Origin: Aurantiacibacter gangjinensis
Lineage (GTDB): Bacteria; Pseudomonadota; Alphaproteobacteria; Sphingomonadales; Sphingomonadaceae
Assembly (NCBI RefSeq): GCF_001886695.1
Contig: NZ_CP018097.1
Span: 2,313,001-2,377,000, forward strand
DNA length: 64,000 bases
Reading direction: 5' to 3'
Within the stretch, counting starts at the first letter, position 1, and every line of letters starts with the position of its first letter. Of this stretch, positions 54,348 through 64,000 are shown in pieces. The position numbers were made by a program, and so were the translations under genes. The notes beneath the pieces are model-generated. The model did not search any database and was not told where the DNA came from. It saw only the letters and a list, made by a program, of their open reading frames with translations.

Positions 54348-55928
54348 ATGAGTGACGACAATACCGGGCCCATCCTCGTTCCCATCCTCGGCGACCAGCT
54401 GACCCGCAATCTCGCTTCCATCAGGGGGCGCACCAAGGATGATACCGTCATCCTGATGATGGAGGTGTGGGACGAGGCGACCTACGTCAAACATCACAAG
54501 CAAAAGATCGCGCTAATCTTTTCGGCCATGCGCCACTTCGCAGCCGAGCTGGAGGATGCCGGCTGGCAGGTCGATTACGTGAAGCTGACGGACGAGGATA
54601 ATGCCGGCAGCTTTACAGGCGAAGTCGCGCGCGCCGTGGAGCGCCACGATCCGCGCGCCATCCACGTTGTCGAGGCGGGCGAATGGCGCGTGCAGCAGGC
54701 TATCGAGGAATGGCCCGACAAGTTCGACTGCGAAGTCGAGATCCTGCCCGACGACCGCTACATGTGCTCGCTCGCCGATTTCAACGAATGGGCGGAGGAC
54801 CGCAAGACGCTGCGCATGGAGACGTTCTACCGCGAGATGCGCAAGCGCACCGGCATATTGATGACCGGCAAGGACGGCGAAAAGCCAGTCGGCGGCGAAT
54901 GGAATTACGACGAACAGAACCGGGCCAGTCCCAAGGACGAGATGGACCCGCCTCAGCGCCCGCTATTCGAGCCTGACGATATCACGCAGGAATGCATCGA
55001 TCTGGTCGAAGACAAGTTCGGCGACCATTTCGGCAGCCTCGAAAATTTCGGCTGGCCGGTCACGCGCGACGAAGCCGAAAAGGCCGCCGATGCCTTCTTC
55101 GCCGAGCGGATCGAGAAGTTCGGCAAATACCAGGATGCCATGGTGCATGGGGAGGACGACATGTTCCACTCCATGCTCTCCACCAGCATCAATCTCGGCC
55201 TGCTGGACCCGCGCGAACTGTGCGAGCGCGCGCAGAAAAGCTACGAAGACGATAAAGCGCCGATCAATTCGGTCGAGGGCTTCATCCGCCAGATCCTCGG
55301 TTGGCGCGAATATATCCGTGGCTTCTACTGGCGCTTCATGCCCGACCTCGAAAGCAACAATGCGCTCAATGCCCAGCGCGGCTTGCCGGATTTCTACTGG
55401 ACGGGCGACACGGATATGCGCTGCATTGCAGACAGCATCCGCTCCACGCGAGAGAACGCCCATGCTCACCACATCCAGCGGTTGATGGTGCTGGGCAATT
55501 TTTGCCTGCTGGCCGGCATCAATCCGCGCGAGGTTCAGGATTGGTATCTGGTGGTGTACGCCGATGCCTATCAGTGGGTGGAACTGCCCAATGTGGCGGC
55601 GATGATCCTTTACGCCGATGGCGGCAAGCTGGCCTCCAAGCCCTATTCCGCCAGCGGCAATTACATCAACAAGATGAGCAATTACTGCGGCGACTGCAAA
55701 TACTCGGTCAGCAAGAAGGTGGAGGAGGACGCGTGCCCCTTCAATTCGCTCTACTGGTATTTCATGGATCGCCACCGCGACCGATTCGAAAGCAATGGCC
55801 GGATCGGGCGCGTCTATTCGACATGGGACCGGATGGATAAAGACAAGCGCCAGGCCTATCTGGACCGGGCGGAAAGCTTTCTCGATACGCTGGAACCTGC
55901 GAAGAAAGGATATGCGCGGGCGGAGTAA
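54348..55928 (+). CDS. phrB: Fe-S bacterial cryptochrome/(6-4) photolyase, PhrB-like
   Basis: A 526-residue photolyase-related protein from the ATG at 54348. An N-terminal alpha/beta domain ('ILVPILGDQLTRNLASI') binds the lumazine-type antenna, and a C-terminal helical domain binds FAD ('FIRQILGWREYIRGFYW', 'HHIQRLMVLGNFCLLAGINPREVQDWY'). Four cysteines at 359, 447, 450 and 463 ('MRCIADS', 'YCGDCKYS', 'DACPFNS') match the spacing (88, 3, 13) of the 4Fe-4S ligands in Agrobacterium PhrB. The protein is expected to repair UV-induced (6-4) photoproducts using blue light. It stands alone with its own promoter region. Confidence 0.94.
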   Translation: MSDDNTGPILVPILGDQLTRNLASIRGRTKDDTVILMMEVWDEATYVKHHKQKIALIFSAMRHFAAELEDAGWQVDYVKLTDEDNAGSFTGEVARAVERHDPRAIHVVEAGEWRVQQAIEEWPDKFDCEVEILPDDRYMCSLADFNEWAEDRKTLRMETFYREMRKRTGILMTGKDGEKPVGGEWNYDEQNRASPKDEMDPPQRPLFEPDDITQECIDLVEDKFGDHFGSLENFGWPVTRDEAEKAADAFFAERIEKFGKYQDAMVHGEDDMFHSMLSTSINLGLLDPRELCERAQKSYEDDKAPINSVEGFIRQILGWREYIRGFYWRFMPDLESNNALNAQRGLPDFYWTGDTDMRCIADSIRSTRENAHAHHIQRLMVLGNFCLLAGINPREVQDWYLVVYADAYQWVELPNVAAMILYADGGKLASKPYSASGNYINKMSNYCGDCKYSVSKKVEEDACPFNSLYWYFMDRHRDRFESNGRIGRVYSTWDRMDKDKRQAYLDRAESFLDTLEPAKKGYARAE

Positions 55929-56004
55929 AGCGCCCGCGCCCCTTCCAATTTGGCGTAGCCGCACCACCTACTCTTCGGGACGTAGTTAGAGGGGCATTAC
56001 CGCC

Positions 56005-56361
56005 ATGAATCCGGCTCTCATCATTGGCATCGCCATCGGCATCGGCTTTACCGTCGCCTTCTGCGCGGTGCCCGTCGTCATAGCATGGGTGCGGCATAGC
56101 CCGGATCTAAAGACGATCGCGAAACTCTCACCGCTTACGATCCTTTCCTTCGCCCTGTGGTTCGCTCTCATCGTCTGGGGCTGGTCAGGCAAGCGCGACG
56201 ATGACAGCGTGATCTCGCGCTATATCGACAAGGTGCAGGAGAAGAACCTCATCCCGTGGATCGTCGGCGGCTTGGTGGTACTCGGGCTCGCGACAAGCGC
56301 CCTGTTCTTTCTAAACCCTGAGCTCTCTGCGGCGTTTGCGCCCGCCCCACAGGGCGAGTAG
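56005..56361 (+). CDS. Small hypothetical three-helix membrane protein
   Basis: A 118-residue protein with three predicted transmembrane helices ('LIIGIAIGIGFTVAFCAVPVVIAWV', 'LTILSFALWFALIVWGW', 'LIPWIVGGLVVLGLATSALFFL') and a short charged cytoplasmic loop 'SGKRDDDSVISRYIDKVQEKN'. I recognise no family. AGAGGGG lies ahead of the ATG. Its last 51 bp overlap the end of the convergent TspO-like gene, which is unusually long for a tail-to-tail overlap. Confidence 0.65.
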   Translation: MNPALIIGIAIGIGFTVAFCAVPVVIAWVRHSPDLKTIAKLSPLTILSFALWFALIVWGWSGKRDDDSVISRYIDKVQEKNLIPWIVGGLVVLGLATSALFFLNPELSAAFAPAPQGE

Positions 56362-57099
56362 AATCAGCCCGATGCCGACAAGGGCAGCGATGGCGATGGG
56401 TAGCGAATAGTCGTCCGTCACCAGCCTGTCATAGGCGAGGAAGCCCAGTCCCCATATCGCTGTCGCGGCGTAAAAGGGATTGCCCGCCGATCGCCACAAG
56501 TTCCAGCAAACCCAGCCCAGCGAAGCGGCCAGCAAAGCGAGCGCCGTCAATTCGACTGTCAGCAGGCCAAGCTCATTCGTGAAAATGCGCTCCCAATTGA
56601 TGAACACGGCCACGGATGTCCAACCCGCGAACAGCCCGATGGCGGCGCTGCACAATCGCTCCGGCCAGTTTGCGCGCACAGCCTTCCATGAAAAGCGCGC
56701 CATGGCGACGCAGATGGCGATAACATAGGGCGTAAAGATCAGCGCCGTGGTCCAGCTGCGCCACTGATCGGGAGAGAGGCTTTCGGCAATCGACCAGCAG
56801 CACGATAGCGCCATGGCAAGCGCCCACCACCAGCCGGTGCGACGATGCACATCCATCGTGCGACGCGAAGGCAGCGCCTGGACCAGCGCGGCGGCCAGCG
56901 TGCCGAGAAAGATCAGGCCCCAAATCGAAAAGGCCGCTTCGAACGGGACGAGCAATTGCATCTCGCCGGGACTGTTCTCGCCCACCTCGCGCCCGAAGCC
57001 GAGCACTTGCGGCAGGAAGTTCGACAGCGGATAGGCGATCGCCAGCGTGAGGACGGCAGATTGGCGGACGTAGTCTCGCGTGGTGGCTCTCTGGGTCAT
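56311..57099 (-). CDS. TspO/tryptophan-rich sensory-like membrane protein
   Basis: A 262-residue membrane protein from ATG 57099 with seven or eight hydrophobic helices and many tryptophans. 'FLPQVLGFGREVGENSPGEM' and 'PFEAAFSIWGLIFLGTLAAAL' echo the TspO/MBR pattern (the W-x-P/IWG helix), and 'CWNLWRSAGNPFYAATAIWGLGFLAY' the later helices. It is longer than classical five-helix TspO (~160 residues), matching the extended tryptophan-rich sensory protein group. Porphyrin or light/oxygen signalling is the family's proposed role, inferred here only. Its 3' end overlaps the neighbouring small gene by 51 bp. Confidence 0.75.
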   Translation of the reverse strand: MTQRATTRDYVRQSAVLTLAIAYPLSNFLPQVLGFGREVGENSPGEMQLLVPFEAAFSIWGLIFLGTLAAALVQALPSRRTMDVHRRTGWWWALAMALSCCWSIAESLSPDQWRSWTTALIFTPYVIAICVAMARFSWKAVRANWPERLCSAAIGLFAGWTSVAVFINWERIFTNELGLLTVELTALALLAASLGWVCWNLWRSAGNPFYAATAIWGLGFLAYDRLVTDDYSLPIAIAALVGIGLILLALWGGRKRRRELRV

Positions 57100-57214
57100 G
57101 CATGGTGCAATCCGCGCCGCGCCGCCCTGTTCCGCGGCGGAACGCAATGGCAGCGTCGCTCATTGGAAAGGCAAGCCCGCCAAACGGCGGAAATTACATC
57201 AAAAGGGCCTTCCC

Positions 57215-58591
57215 ATGAGCATCACCACCGTCAATCCCGCCACCGGCGAAGACATCGAAACGTACGAAACGCTGTCGCAGGACGATGCCTGCGCAAAGGT
57301 GGATGCCTGCCACAAGGCGCACAGCGAATGGAAGCTGCGCAGCCTCGAGGACCGCGCCAGCGTGATCCGCGATCTCGGCCAGGGCCTGCGCGACAACAAG
57401 GAAGAGCTGGCCCAGCTGATGACGCGCGAGGTCGGCAAGCTCATCAAGGATAGTCGCGACGAGGTCGAGCTGTGCGCTGCCATTTGCGATTACACCGCCG
57501 AGAACGGGCCGAGCGAACTGGCCGACCAGCAGCGTGAACCCGATAATGCCGGGCGAGGCATCGTCACCTTCTCGCCCATCGGCGTGGTCTACGGCATCCA
57601 GCCGTGGAACTTCCCGGCCTACCAGGTGATCCGCTATGCCATCGCCAGCCTGATGGTGGGCAATGGGGTGCTGCTGAAACATGCCAGCATCTGCACCGGC
57701 TCCGGCCTGATGATAGAGCGCATTTTCCGCGATGCGGGCCTGCCGGAAGACCTCTTTACCGTGCTGGTCATCGACCACGATACGTCGGATGCCATTATCG
57801 CGCATGACAAGGTGCGCGGCGTGACGCTGACCGGGTCGGATGGCGCGGGCAAGCACGTCGCCGAAAAAGCCGGCAAGCTGCTGAAGAAGACCGTGCTGGA
57901 GCTTGGCAGCAACGATGCCTACCTCGTGCTGGAAGACGCCGACATCGACACCGCCGTGGAAGTGTGCGCGCAGGCGCGGCTCTACAATAACGGCCAGACC
58001 TGCATCAACGGCAAGCGCTTCGTCGTGACCGACGCCGTTTATGACGAATTCGTCGAGAAGTATGTCGAGAGGTTCAAATCCATCAAGACGGGCGATCCGA
58101 CCGCCGAGGATACCGATATGGGCCCCATGTCGAACGCCGACCTTCGCGACGACCTGCAAGAGCAGGTGGACAAGTCCGTATCCGGAGGCGCGAAAATCGC
58201 TTGCGGCGGCGCTATTCCGGATGGGGCCGGTGCTTTTTATCCCGCCACGGTGCTGACCGATGTCGCTCCCGGCCAGCCCGCTTATGACGACGAGCTTTTC
58301 GGCCCCGTCGCTTCCGTCATCCGCGCCAAGGACGATGAAGACGCGATGCGCATTGCCAACGATAGCCGCTACGGCCTTGGCGGCGGCATCCTGTGCAAGG
58401 ATGAACAGCGCGCGATCGAGCTGGCGTCGAAGCATTTCGATACCGGAATGGTCTTCATCAACGTCTACGGCGTGGCAGACCCGCACATGCCCTTCGGCGG
58501 GGTGAAGGATTCAGGCTACGGGCGCGAGCATGGCGGCTTCGGCATCAAGGAATTCGCCAACGCGAAATCGATTTTCGTCGGTCCGAACTGA
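57215..58591 (+). CDS. NAD(P)-dependent succinate-semialdehyde dehydrogenase-like ALDH
   Basis: A 458-residue aldehyde dehydrogenase from ATG 57215. It resembles the short GabD/Sad group: 'VNPATGEDIETYETLS' at the start, 'GVVYGIQPWNFPAYQV' and 'LLKHAS' for NAD(P), 'VLELGSNDAYLV' with the general-base Glu, and 'NNGQTCINGKRFVV' with the catalytic Cys. 'DPHMPFGGVKDSGYGREHG' forms the C-terminal loop. Oxidation of succinate semialdehyde to succinate is probable but not certain. No GABA transaminase is nearby. It ends directly against the convergent ogt gene. Confidence 0.88.
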   Translation: MSITTVNPATGEDIETYETLSQDDACAKVDACHKAHSEWKLRSLEDRASVIRDLGQGLRDNKEELAQLMTREVGKLIKDSRDEVELCAAICDYTAENGPSELADQQREPDNAGRGIVTFSPIGVVYGIQPWNFPAYQVIRYAIASLMVGNGVLLKHASICTGSGLMIERIFRDAGLPEDLFTVLVIDHDTSDAIIAHDKVRGVTLTGSDGAGKHVAEKAGKLLKKTVLELGSNDAYLVLEDADIDTAVEVCAQARLYNNGQTCINGKRFVVTDAVYDEFVEKYVERFKSIKTGDPTAEDTDMGPMSNADLRDDLQEQVDKSVSGGAKIACGGAIPDGAGAFYPATVLTDVAPGQPAYDDELFGPVASVIRAKDDEDAMRIANDSRYGLGGGILCKDEQRAIELASKHFDTGMVFINVYGVADPHMPFGGVKDSGYGREHGGFGIKEFANAKSIFVGPN

Positions 58592-59104
58592 TCACAGGAG
58601 CGTGGGAGCGACGTCGAGCGCGCCCTCGCGCCGCAGCAATTCGCGCTTGATGTCGGGCCCATAGGCGTAGCCGCCGATGGAGCCATCGGCTTGCAGAACG
58701 CGGTGGCAGGGGATGAGCACCGCGATCTTGTTGGCCCCGTTGGCGCTACCGACCGCGCGGCTAGCCCCCGGCGCGCCCAGCGCCGCGGCCAGTTCGCCAT
58801 AGCTTCGCGTTTCGCCTATCGGAATGCGGCGCAATTCGGCCCAGACGCGCTTCTGGAAATCGGTACCCTCGATATCGAGCGGAACGTCATCGCCCGCACC
58901 CGGATGGTCGACGGCATTGGCCACCAGATCGAACAGGGCTGCGACACCGCTTCCACCACGGACCAGCTCTGCCTCGGGGAAATGAGCGCACAATTGCGCT
59001 TCATCCAAGCCAAAGCGCACGCTGCACACGCCCTTGTCGCTCGCCGCGACGAGGATCGGGCCAAGCGCCGTGTTGCGGACGCCGAAGTGAATGGTCTTGG
59101 TCAT
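58592..59104 (-). CDS. ogt: Methylated-DNA-[protein]-cysteine S-methyltransferase
   Basis: A 170-residue suicide DNA repair protein that moves methyl groups from O6-methylguanine to its own cysteine. The active site reads 'VLIPCHRVLQADGSIGGYAYG' (PCHRV), preceded by the DNA-binding helix-turn-helix 'GTDFQKRVWAELRRIPIGETRSYGELAAALGAPGASRAVGSANG' with the arginine finger. Length fits Ogt, without an Ada N-terminal domain. It is convergent and immediately adjacent to the aldehyde dehydrogenase gene. Confidence 0.95.
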   Translation of the reverse strand: MTKTIHFGVRNTALGPILVAASDKGVCSVRFGLDEAQLCAHFPEAELVRGGSGVAALFDLVANAVDHPGAGDDVPLDIEGTDFQKRVWAELRRIPIGETRSYGELAAALGAPGASRAVGSANGANKIAVLIPCHRVLQADGSIGGYAYGPDIKRELLRREGALDVAPTLL

Positions 59105-59201
59105 ACCTCACTGCCCTAGCAGCAATTCACAGCCATGTATCCGCCGCCATAAGCGTGGCGGTGCTTGCCCTCATAGCCCGAGACGATAGAGATGGCCGCC
59201 T

Positions 59202-60773
59202 ATGCATCGCCTGATCGCCGCCCTCGCCTGCCTGCTTGCCGCCTTCGCCGCCGCCCCGCCCGCCATGGCCGATTCTGCCGATATCGAGGCGGCAGCGCGC
59301 GGCGTGGTGCGGGTGGTTATCATAGGGCGCGACGGGGACGAGATTTTCCCCATTTCGCACGGCACCGGCTTTGCCGTTGGCGGCAACCGGATCGTAACCA
59401 ATGCCCATGTGGTGGAGGAAGCGCGACAGGACGACCGGCTGAGCATCGGCGTGGTGCCTGCCGAAGGATCGGAAGCGGTCTATGCCCGCCTCGTATCGGT
59501 CAGCCCGCGCAACGACCTCGCGATCATCGAGCTGACCGAGCCGCTAAGCCTGCCGCCGCTCACCATTTCCGGCAATCCGCAGGAGAACGGCGCGGTGACC
59601 GCCATCGGCTACCCGATGAACGTCGACCGTGCGCAGGGGCTGGGCTCGTCGGACATTTTTCGCGCGCAACCGCCTGTGACTTCCACCGGCTTCCTCTCCG
59701 GCAGGCGCCCCAGCCGCGATTTCGACACCATCCTGCACACCGCCTCCATCGCGCGCGGCAATTCGGGCGGGCCGCTGGTGGATGAATGCGGGCGGGTGCT
59801 GGGCGTCAATTCCTTCGGTACGGAAAGCACCGGGTCGGATGCGGAGTTCTTCTTCGCCGTCAGTACGCGCGAACTGCTGCCTTTCCTGCGCGCCAACGGC
59901 ATCAATCCGCGCCTCAACTCGCTCGCCTGCCGCAGCCTGGCAGAGCTGGAGGAAGAGGAAATCGCGCGCGCCGAAATGCAGGCCCGCGCCGAAAGCGAGC
60001 GCGCCGAGCGCGAGGCAGAGGCGCTGGCCCAGCGCACGGCTGAAATCCGGCAGCAGGAAACCTTCCGCGTGATCGAAGCGCGCAGCAACGGCATGGCGCT
60101 CGCTTTGCTGCTGTTCGTCGTCGCGCTGGCGGCAGGCGCTCTGGCGACGTACGGCCACATACAGCAAAATATGCGGATGCGCGCGATTGCGGGCGTGGTG
60201 GCAGGCGTCGCGCTGATTGGCGCGATCGTCGCATGGGTCAGCCGCCCGGCTTTCGCCGAAATCGACGACCGCGTGGAGAAAGCCCTGCGCGAGGATGACG
60301 ATGCCGATGGCCCCAGCGGCACAATCACCGCGCCTGTCGCAGATAATGGCGGCACTTTCCAATGCGTGCTCGATACCGATCGCAGCCGCGTTACCGGCGC
60401 GCCCGAAACCGACATTTCCATCGAATGGTCCGATGCCGGCTGCGTCAACGGGCGCACCCAATATGGCCGCACGGGAGGACGCTGGACGCGCGTTTTCGTG
60501 CCGGCCAACGAGGCTGCGGTGTCGGTCAATCGCTTCGATCCCGATGCTGGAGAATTCGTCATGGAGCGCTATTTGCTCGACATGGCCGCCATGCGCGATG
60601 CCCGCACCGCACGCGGCAGCTACGAAGCGCCCAGCTGCGGCGCGAGCGAAGACGCCGCGCGCGAACTGGGCGGCAACCAGGCCGCCATCATGACCGACTT
60701 GCCCCAGCGCCCGAACGAACGACTGGTCTACCGCTGCTCGCGCGGTGTGAGCGAGGCGGAGGCCGGCGAATGA
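59202..60773 (+). CDS. Trypsin-like serine protease with membrane hairpin and C-terminal domain
   Basis: A 523-residue protein with signal peptide (MHRLIAALACLLAAFAAAPPAMA). A chymotrypsin-fold protease domain follows with the complete triad: 'RIVTNAHVVEE' (His), 'RNDLAIIEL' (Asp) and 'ARGNSGGPLVDE' (Ser). A charged coiled-coil-like stretch ('AELEEEEIARAEMQARAESERAEREAEALAQR') leads to two hydrophobic helices ('MALALLLFVVALAAGALATYGHI', 'AIAGVVAGVALIGAIVAWV'). A final ~170-residue soluble domain contains four cysteines. There is no PDZ domain, so it is not a standard DegP. Its substrate is unknown. Confidence 0.85.
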   Translation: MHRLIAALACLLAAFAAAPPAMADSADIEAAARGVVRVVIIGRDGDEIFPISHGTGFAVGGNRIVTNAHVVEEARQDDRLSIGVVPAEGSEAVYARLVSVSPRNDLAIIELTEPLSLPPLTISGNPQENGAVTAIGYPMNVDRAQGLGSSDIFRAQPPVTSTGFLSGRRPSRDFDTILHTASIARGNSGGPLVDECGRVLGVNSFGTESTGSDAEFFFAVSTRELLPFLRANGINPRLNSLACRSLAELEEEEIARAEMQARAESERAEREAEALAQRTAEIRQQETFRVIEARSNGMALALLLFVVALAAGALATYGHIQQNMRMRAIAGVVAGVALIGAIVAWVSRPAFAEIDDRVEKALREDDDADGPSGTITAPVADNGGTFQCVLDTDRSRVTGAPETDISIEWSDAGCVNGRTQYGRTGGRWTRVFVPANEAAVSVNRFDPDAGEFVMERYLLDMAAMRDARTARGSYEAPSCGASEDAARELGGNQAAIMTDLPQRPNERLVYRCSRGVSEAEAGE

Positions 60774-61321
60774 CATTTGGTCGGGGAAAACGCCATCTCG
60801 ACCTTGAGAACGGATAGCGAACGGCTATTATCAGCTGGTCCTCACATGAGGGGATGTAAGGAGGCTTGCATTGCAAGGTTTTCTGAAGTTCCCGACTTTG
60901 TCGCAGGTGTTGCAGCATCTGGTGGCTTAGCCAATTCGGGGACGACTAATGAGTGACTGCAAAACCCGCAGAGCTAAGCGCCAAATGTGGTTTTCCTTAG
61001 CCCACTGCGATCAGATGGAAGCTGCAAATGAAATCTGACGAAATGGAGCACGCCAGGCGCTGCTCCGAGTAGATATGCAGGGAGGTCGCGGCTAGGCGAT
61101 CAAATTGGACAGCCCCGCCTATGGCGGCTTCCCGTCTGACTGGTTCGACAATGGCGACCTCCAGCTCTCTTGTCAGATCATGGTCGCATGCGGGCCGGAC
61201 TCGGGTTGCATGAATCAAGACCCGGTGCTAGGCGCGCGCCAGCTTTGAAAGGCTGCCCGATGGCGGCTGGAAACAGGGCATCCGTTTTTTCCGTCTCTCG
61301 GACCCAAGAGGACCATCTCGC
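60774..61321. other. 548-bp intergenic region ahead of the atp operon
   Basis: No convincing gene is visible. Base composition is lower in GC than the flanks up to ~61080. A 9-bp inverted repeat GGAGGTCGC (61081-61089) and GCGACCTCC (61154-61162) spans a smaller AGCC/GGCT hairpin. An open frame from TTG 61105 to TGA 61248 would encode a 47-residue peptide with three cysteines but has no good ribosome site. It may be a gene remnant. The atpHAG promoter should lie in the distal part. Confidence 0.5.
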
Positions 61322-61879
61322 GTGGAACTTTCCGCCGGTATTCAGGCAAGCCTGGCAGGGCGTTACGCCTCCGCCCTTTTCGACCTCGCCAGTGAGGCAG
61401 GCACCGTCACCGCTGTCGAGAACGATCTCGATACGCTCGACGCCGCGCTTCGCGAATCGAGCGATCTGTCCGCCGTCATCACCAATCCGGAAATCAGCCG
61501 CAGCCAGCTGGCCGCGATCATGTCCGGTGTGGCAGAGCATCTCGGCCTTTCCGAGCTGACGCGGAATTTCCTCGGCGTGCTGGCGGAAAACCGCCGCGTG
61601 TCGAAACTGCCCGGCATCATCCGCGCCTTTGCAACCATCGCCGCCGCCCAGCGCGGAGAGGTGCAAGCAGAGGTCGCTTCCGCCCACGCCCTCACCGATG
61701 CCCAGCTGGCAGAGCTGGAAAGCAAGCTGCGCGCCCGCGAAGGCCGCACGGTGAAGCTGAAATCCCGCGTGGACCCCGACCTGCTCGGCGGTCTCGTCGT
61801 CACCATCGGATCGAAGCGTATCGACAGCTCGATCCGCACCCGTCTCAACTCCCTCGCCCAGGCCATGAAGAGCGCCTGA
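61322..61879 (+). CDS. atpH: F0F1 ATP synthase subunit delta
   Basis: A 185-residue delta subunit (OSCP) that joins the F1 head to the peripheral stalk. '[22 protein letters not shown]' begins the N-terminal helical domain, and '[59 protein letters not shown]' is the conserved C-terminal signature. The start is GTG. It opens the atpHAG(DC) operon; the F0 genes are not here, as in most alphaproteobacteria. Confidence 0.96.
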   Translation: MELSAGIQASLAGRYASALFDLASEAGTVTAVENDLDTLDAALRESSDLSAVITNPEISRSQLAAIMSGVAEHLGLSELTRNFLGVLAENRRVSKLPGIIRAFATIAAAQRGEVQAEVASAHALTDAQLAELESKLRAREGRTVKLKSRVDPDLLGGLVVTIGSKRIDSSIRTRLNSLAQAMKSA

Positions 61880-61883
61880 GTAG

Positions 61884-63437
<1,554 letters not shown>

Positions 63438-63466
63438 AATAGAGAGGAAGACCGCCTAGCCGCAAT

Positions 63467-63570
63467 CGTCACCCTGAACTCGTTTCAGGGTCCATTTATC
63501 AGCCAAGTGCCGAAATCCGAGGATAAGGCACCAAGCTCGCCGATGGATGCAGAACCAATTCAGCATGACG
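63467..63570. repeat. REPIN-like palindromic doublet, family D, inside the atp operon
   Basis: The element opens CGTCACCCTGAACTCG with the hairpin CCCTGAactcgtTTCAGGG and closes with an imperfect inverted partner ending AATTCAGCATGACG. The outer 5 bases pair as CGTCA/TGACG, and ATCC-type inner segments also match. It fills most of the atpA-atpG gap and ends 22 bp before the atpG ATG. Confidence 0.85.
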
Positions 63571-63592
63571 GGAAAAGGATAGAACAGGAAGT

Positions 63593-64000
63593 ATGGCAAG
63601 CCTCAAGGAACTCAAAGACCGGATCAAAAGCGTCAAGTCGACGCAGAAGATCACCAAGGCGAAGCAGATGGTCGCCGCGGCAAAGCTGCGCAAGGCGCAA
63701 GCCGCCGCCGAAAGCGCGCGTCCCTATGCGGAGCGTCTGGCATCGGTGATGAGCTCGCTCGCCAGCAAGGTGAGCGGCGACAGCGCCCCGCTGCTGCTGC
63801 GCGGCACGGGATCGGACAAGAAGCACCTGCTGGTCGTCGTCAACACCGACAAGGGCCTGTGCGGCGGTCTCAATTCCAACATCGTCAAGGAAGCCAAGGC
63901 GCAGGCGCGAAAGCTGCTGGCCGAAGGCAAGGATGTGACCTTCTACCTGGTCGGCAAGAAGGGCCGTGCGCCTATCAAGCGCGACTATGAAGACCGTATC
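63593..64000 (+). CDS. atpG: F0F1 ATP synthase subunit gamma, N-terminal part
   Basis: The first 136 codons of the gamma subunit, the rotating central shaft; the gene continues beyond the window. '[36 protein letters not shown]' is the conserved N-terminal helix that sits inside the alpha-beta ring, and '[21 protein letters not shown]' is the next signature. AGGAAGT lies directly before the ATG. Confidence 0.97.
   Translation, partial: MASLKELKDRIKSVKSTQKITKAKQMVAAAKLRKAQAAAESARPYAERLASVMSSLASKVSGDSAPLLLRGTGSDKKHLLVVVNTDKGLCGGLNSNIVKEAKAQARKLLAEGKDVTFYLVGKKGRAPIKRDYEDRI

Overview
The window is high-GC, densely packed DNA from an alphaproteobacterium, most likely Sphingomonadales/Erythrobacteraceae. 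This is inferred from gene content and protein flavour, not from a 16S gene. Pointers are a class I lysyl-tRNA synthetase, a two-gene (split) cobalamin-dependent methionine synthase, a short LOV-HWE histidine kinase of the Erythrobacter EL346/EL368 kind, an iron-sulfur (6-4) photolyase, an rpmF-plsX-fabH-ihfA-merR operon and an atpHAG cluster separate from the F0 genes. Most of it is ordinary chromosomal housekeeping sequence. There is no rRNA, CRISPR array, transposase or prophage.

Layout. 1-7.1 kb: 3' end of accB plus accC (acetyl-CoA carboxylase), a cation/Ca2+ antiporter, a DUF3616 protein, an Lrp/AsnC regulator, a PAS/HisKA protein with a degenerate ATPase domain, and a polysaccharide deacetylase. 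7.1-7.9 kb: tRNA-Pro(UGG), a secreted nuclease and a CAU-anticodon tRNA. 7.9-13 kb: M28 peptidase, membrane diguanylate cyclase, and a four-gene minus-strand operon (DUF421, FAD oxidoreductase, DCC protein, DUF427). 13-19.8 kb: ettA, a lower-GC orphan gene, a GIY-YIG nuclease gene bracketed by inverted palindromic repeats, a SlyD-like isomerase, a flavin-binding protein, an Arg/Asp-repeat RcnB-like protein and a secreted hydrolase. 19.9-25.5 kb: prolyl hydroxylase-like dioxygenase, LOV histidine kinase, lysyl-tRNA synthetase, MscS channel, and a Pro-rich membrane protein with three GFV(T/S)I motifs. 25.6-34.7 kb: DinG-like helicase, SixA-like phosphatase, the rpmF operon, MAPEG protein, metallo-beta-lactamase-fold hydrolase, and an S24 repressor divergent from a tiny putative DNA-binding protein. 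34.7-46.6 kb: aldehyde dehydrogenase, acetolactate synthase-like enzyme, cysS, several DUF proteins, cobT and priA. 46.6-52.5 kb: a methionine-cycle operon (ArsR-methyltransferase fusion regulator, metF, metH in two genes) behind a perfect palindrome. 52.6-60.8 kb: secreted gluzincin/TPR protein, photolyase, TspO-like protein, succinate-semialdehyde dehydrogenase-like enzyme, Ogt, and a trypsin-like protease. 61.3-64 kb: atpH, atpA and the start of atpG.

The most distinctive signal outside the genes is a set of intergenic palindromic repeats of at least five families (15.3/15.7, 34.65, 36.2, 46.6, 49.8 and 63.5 kb). Most are REPIN-like doublets with GTCA...TGAC ends. Two sit inside operons (between the metH genes and between atpA and atpG). 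One family flanks the GIY-YIG nuclease gene as an inverted pair that supplies its last codons. This looks like a candidate REP/nuclease unit and is the best lead for something undescribed.

All function calls rest on reading motifs and recognising families. No database search was run.
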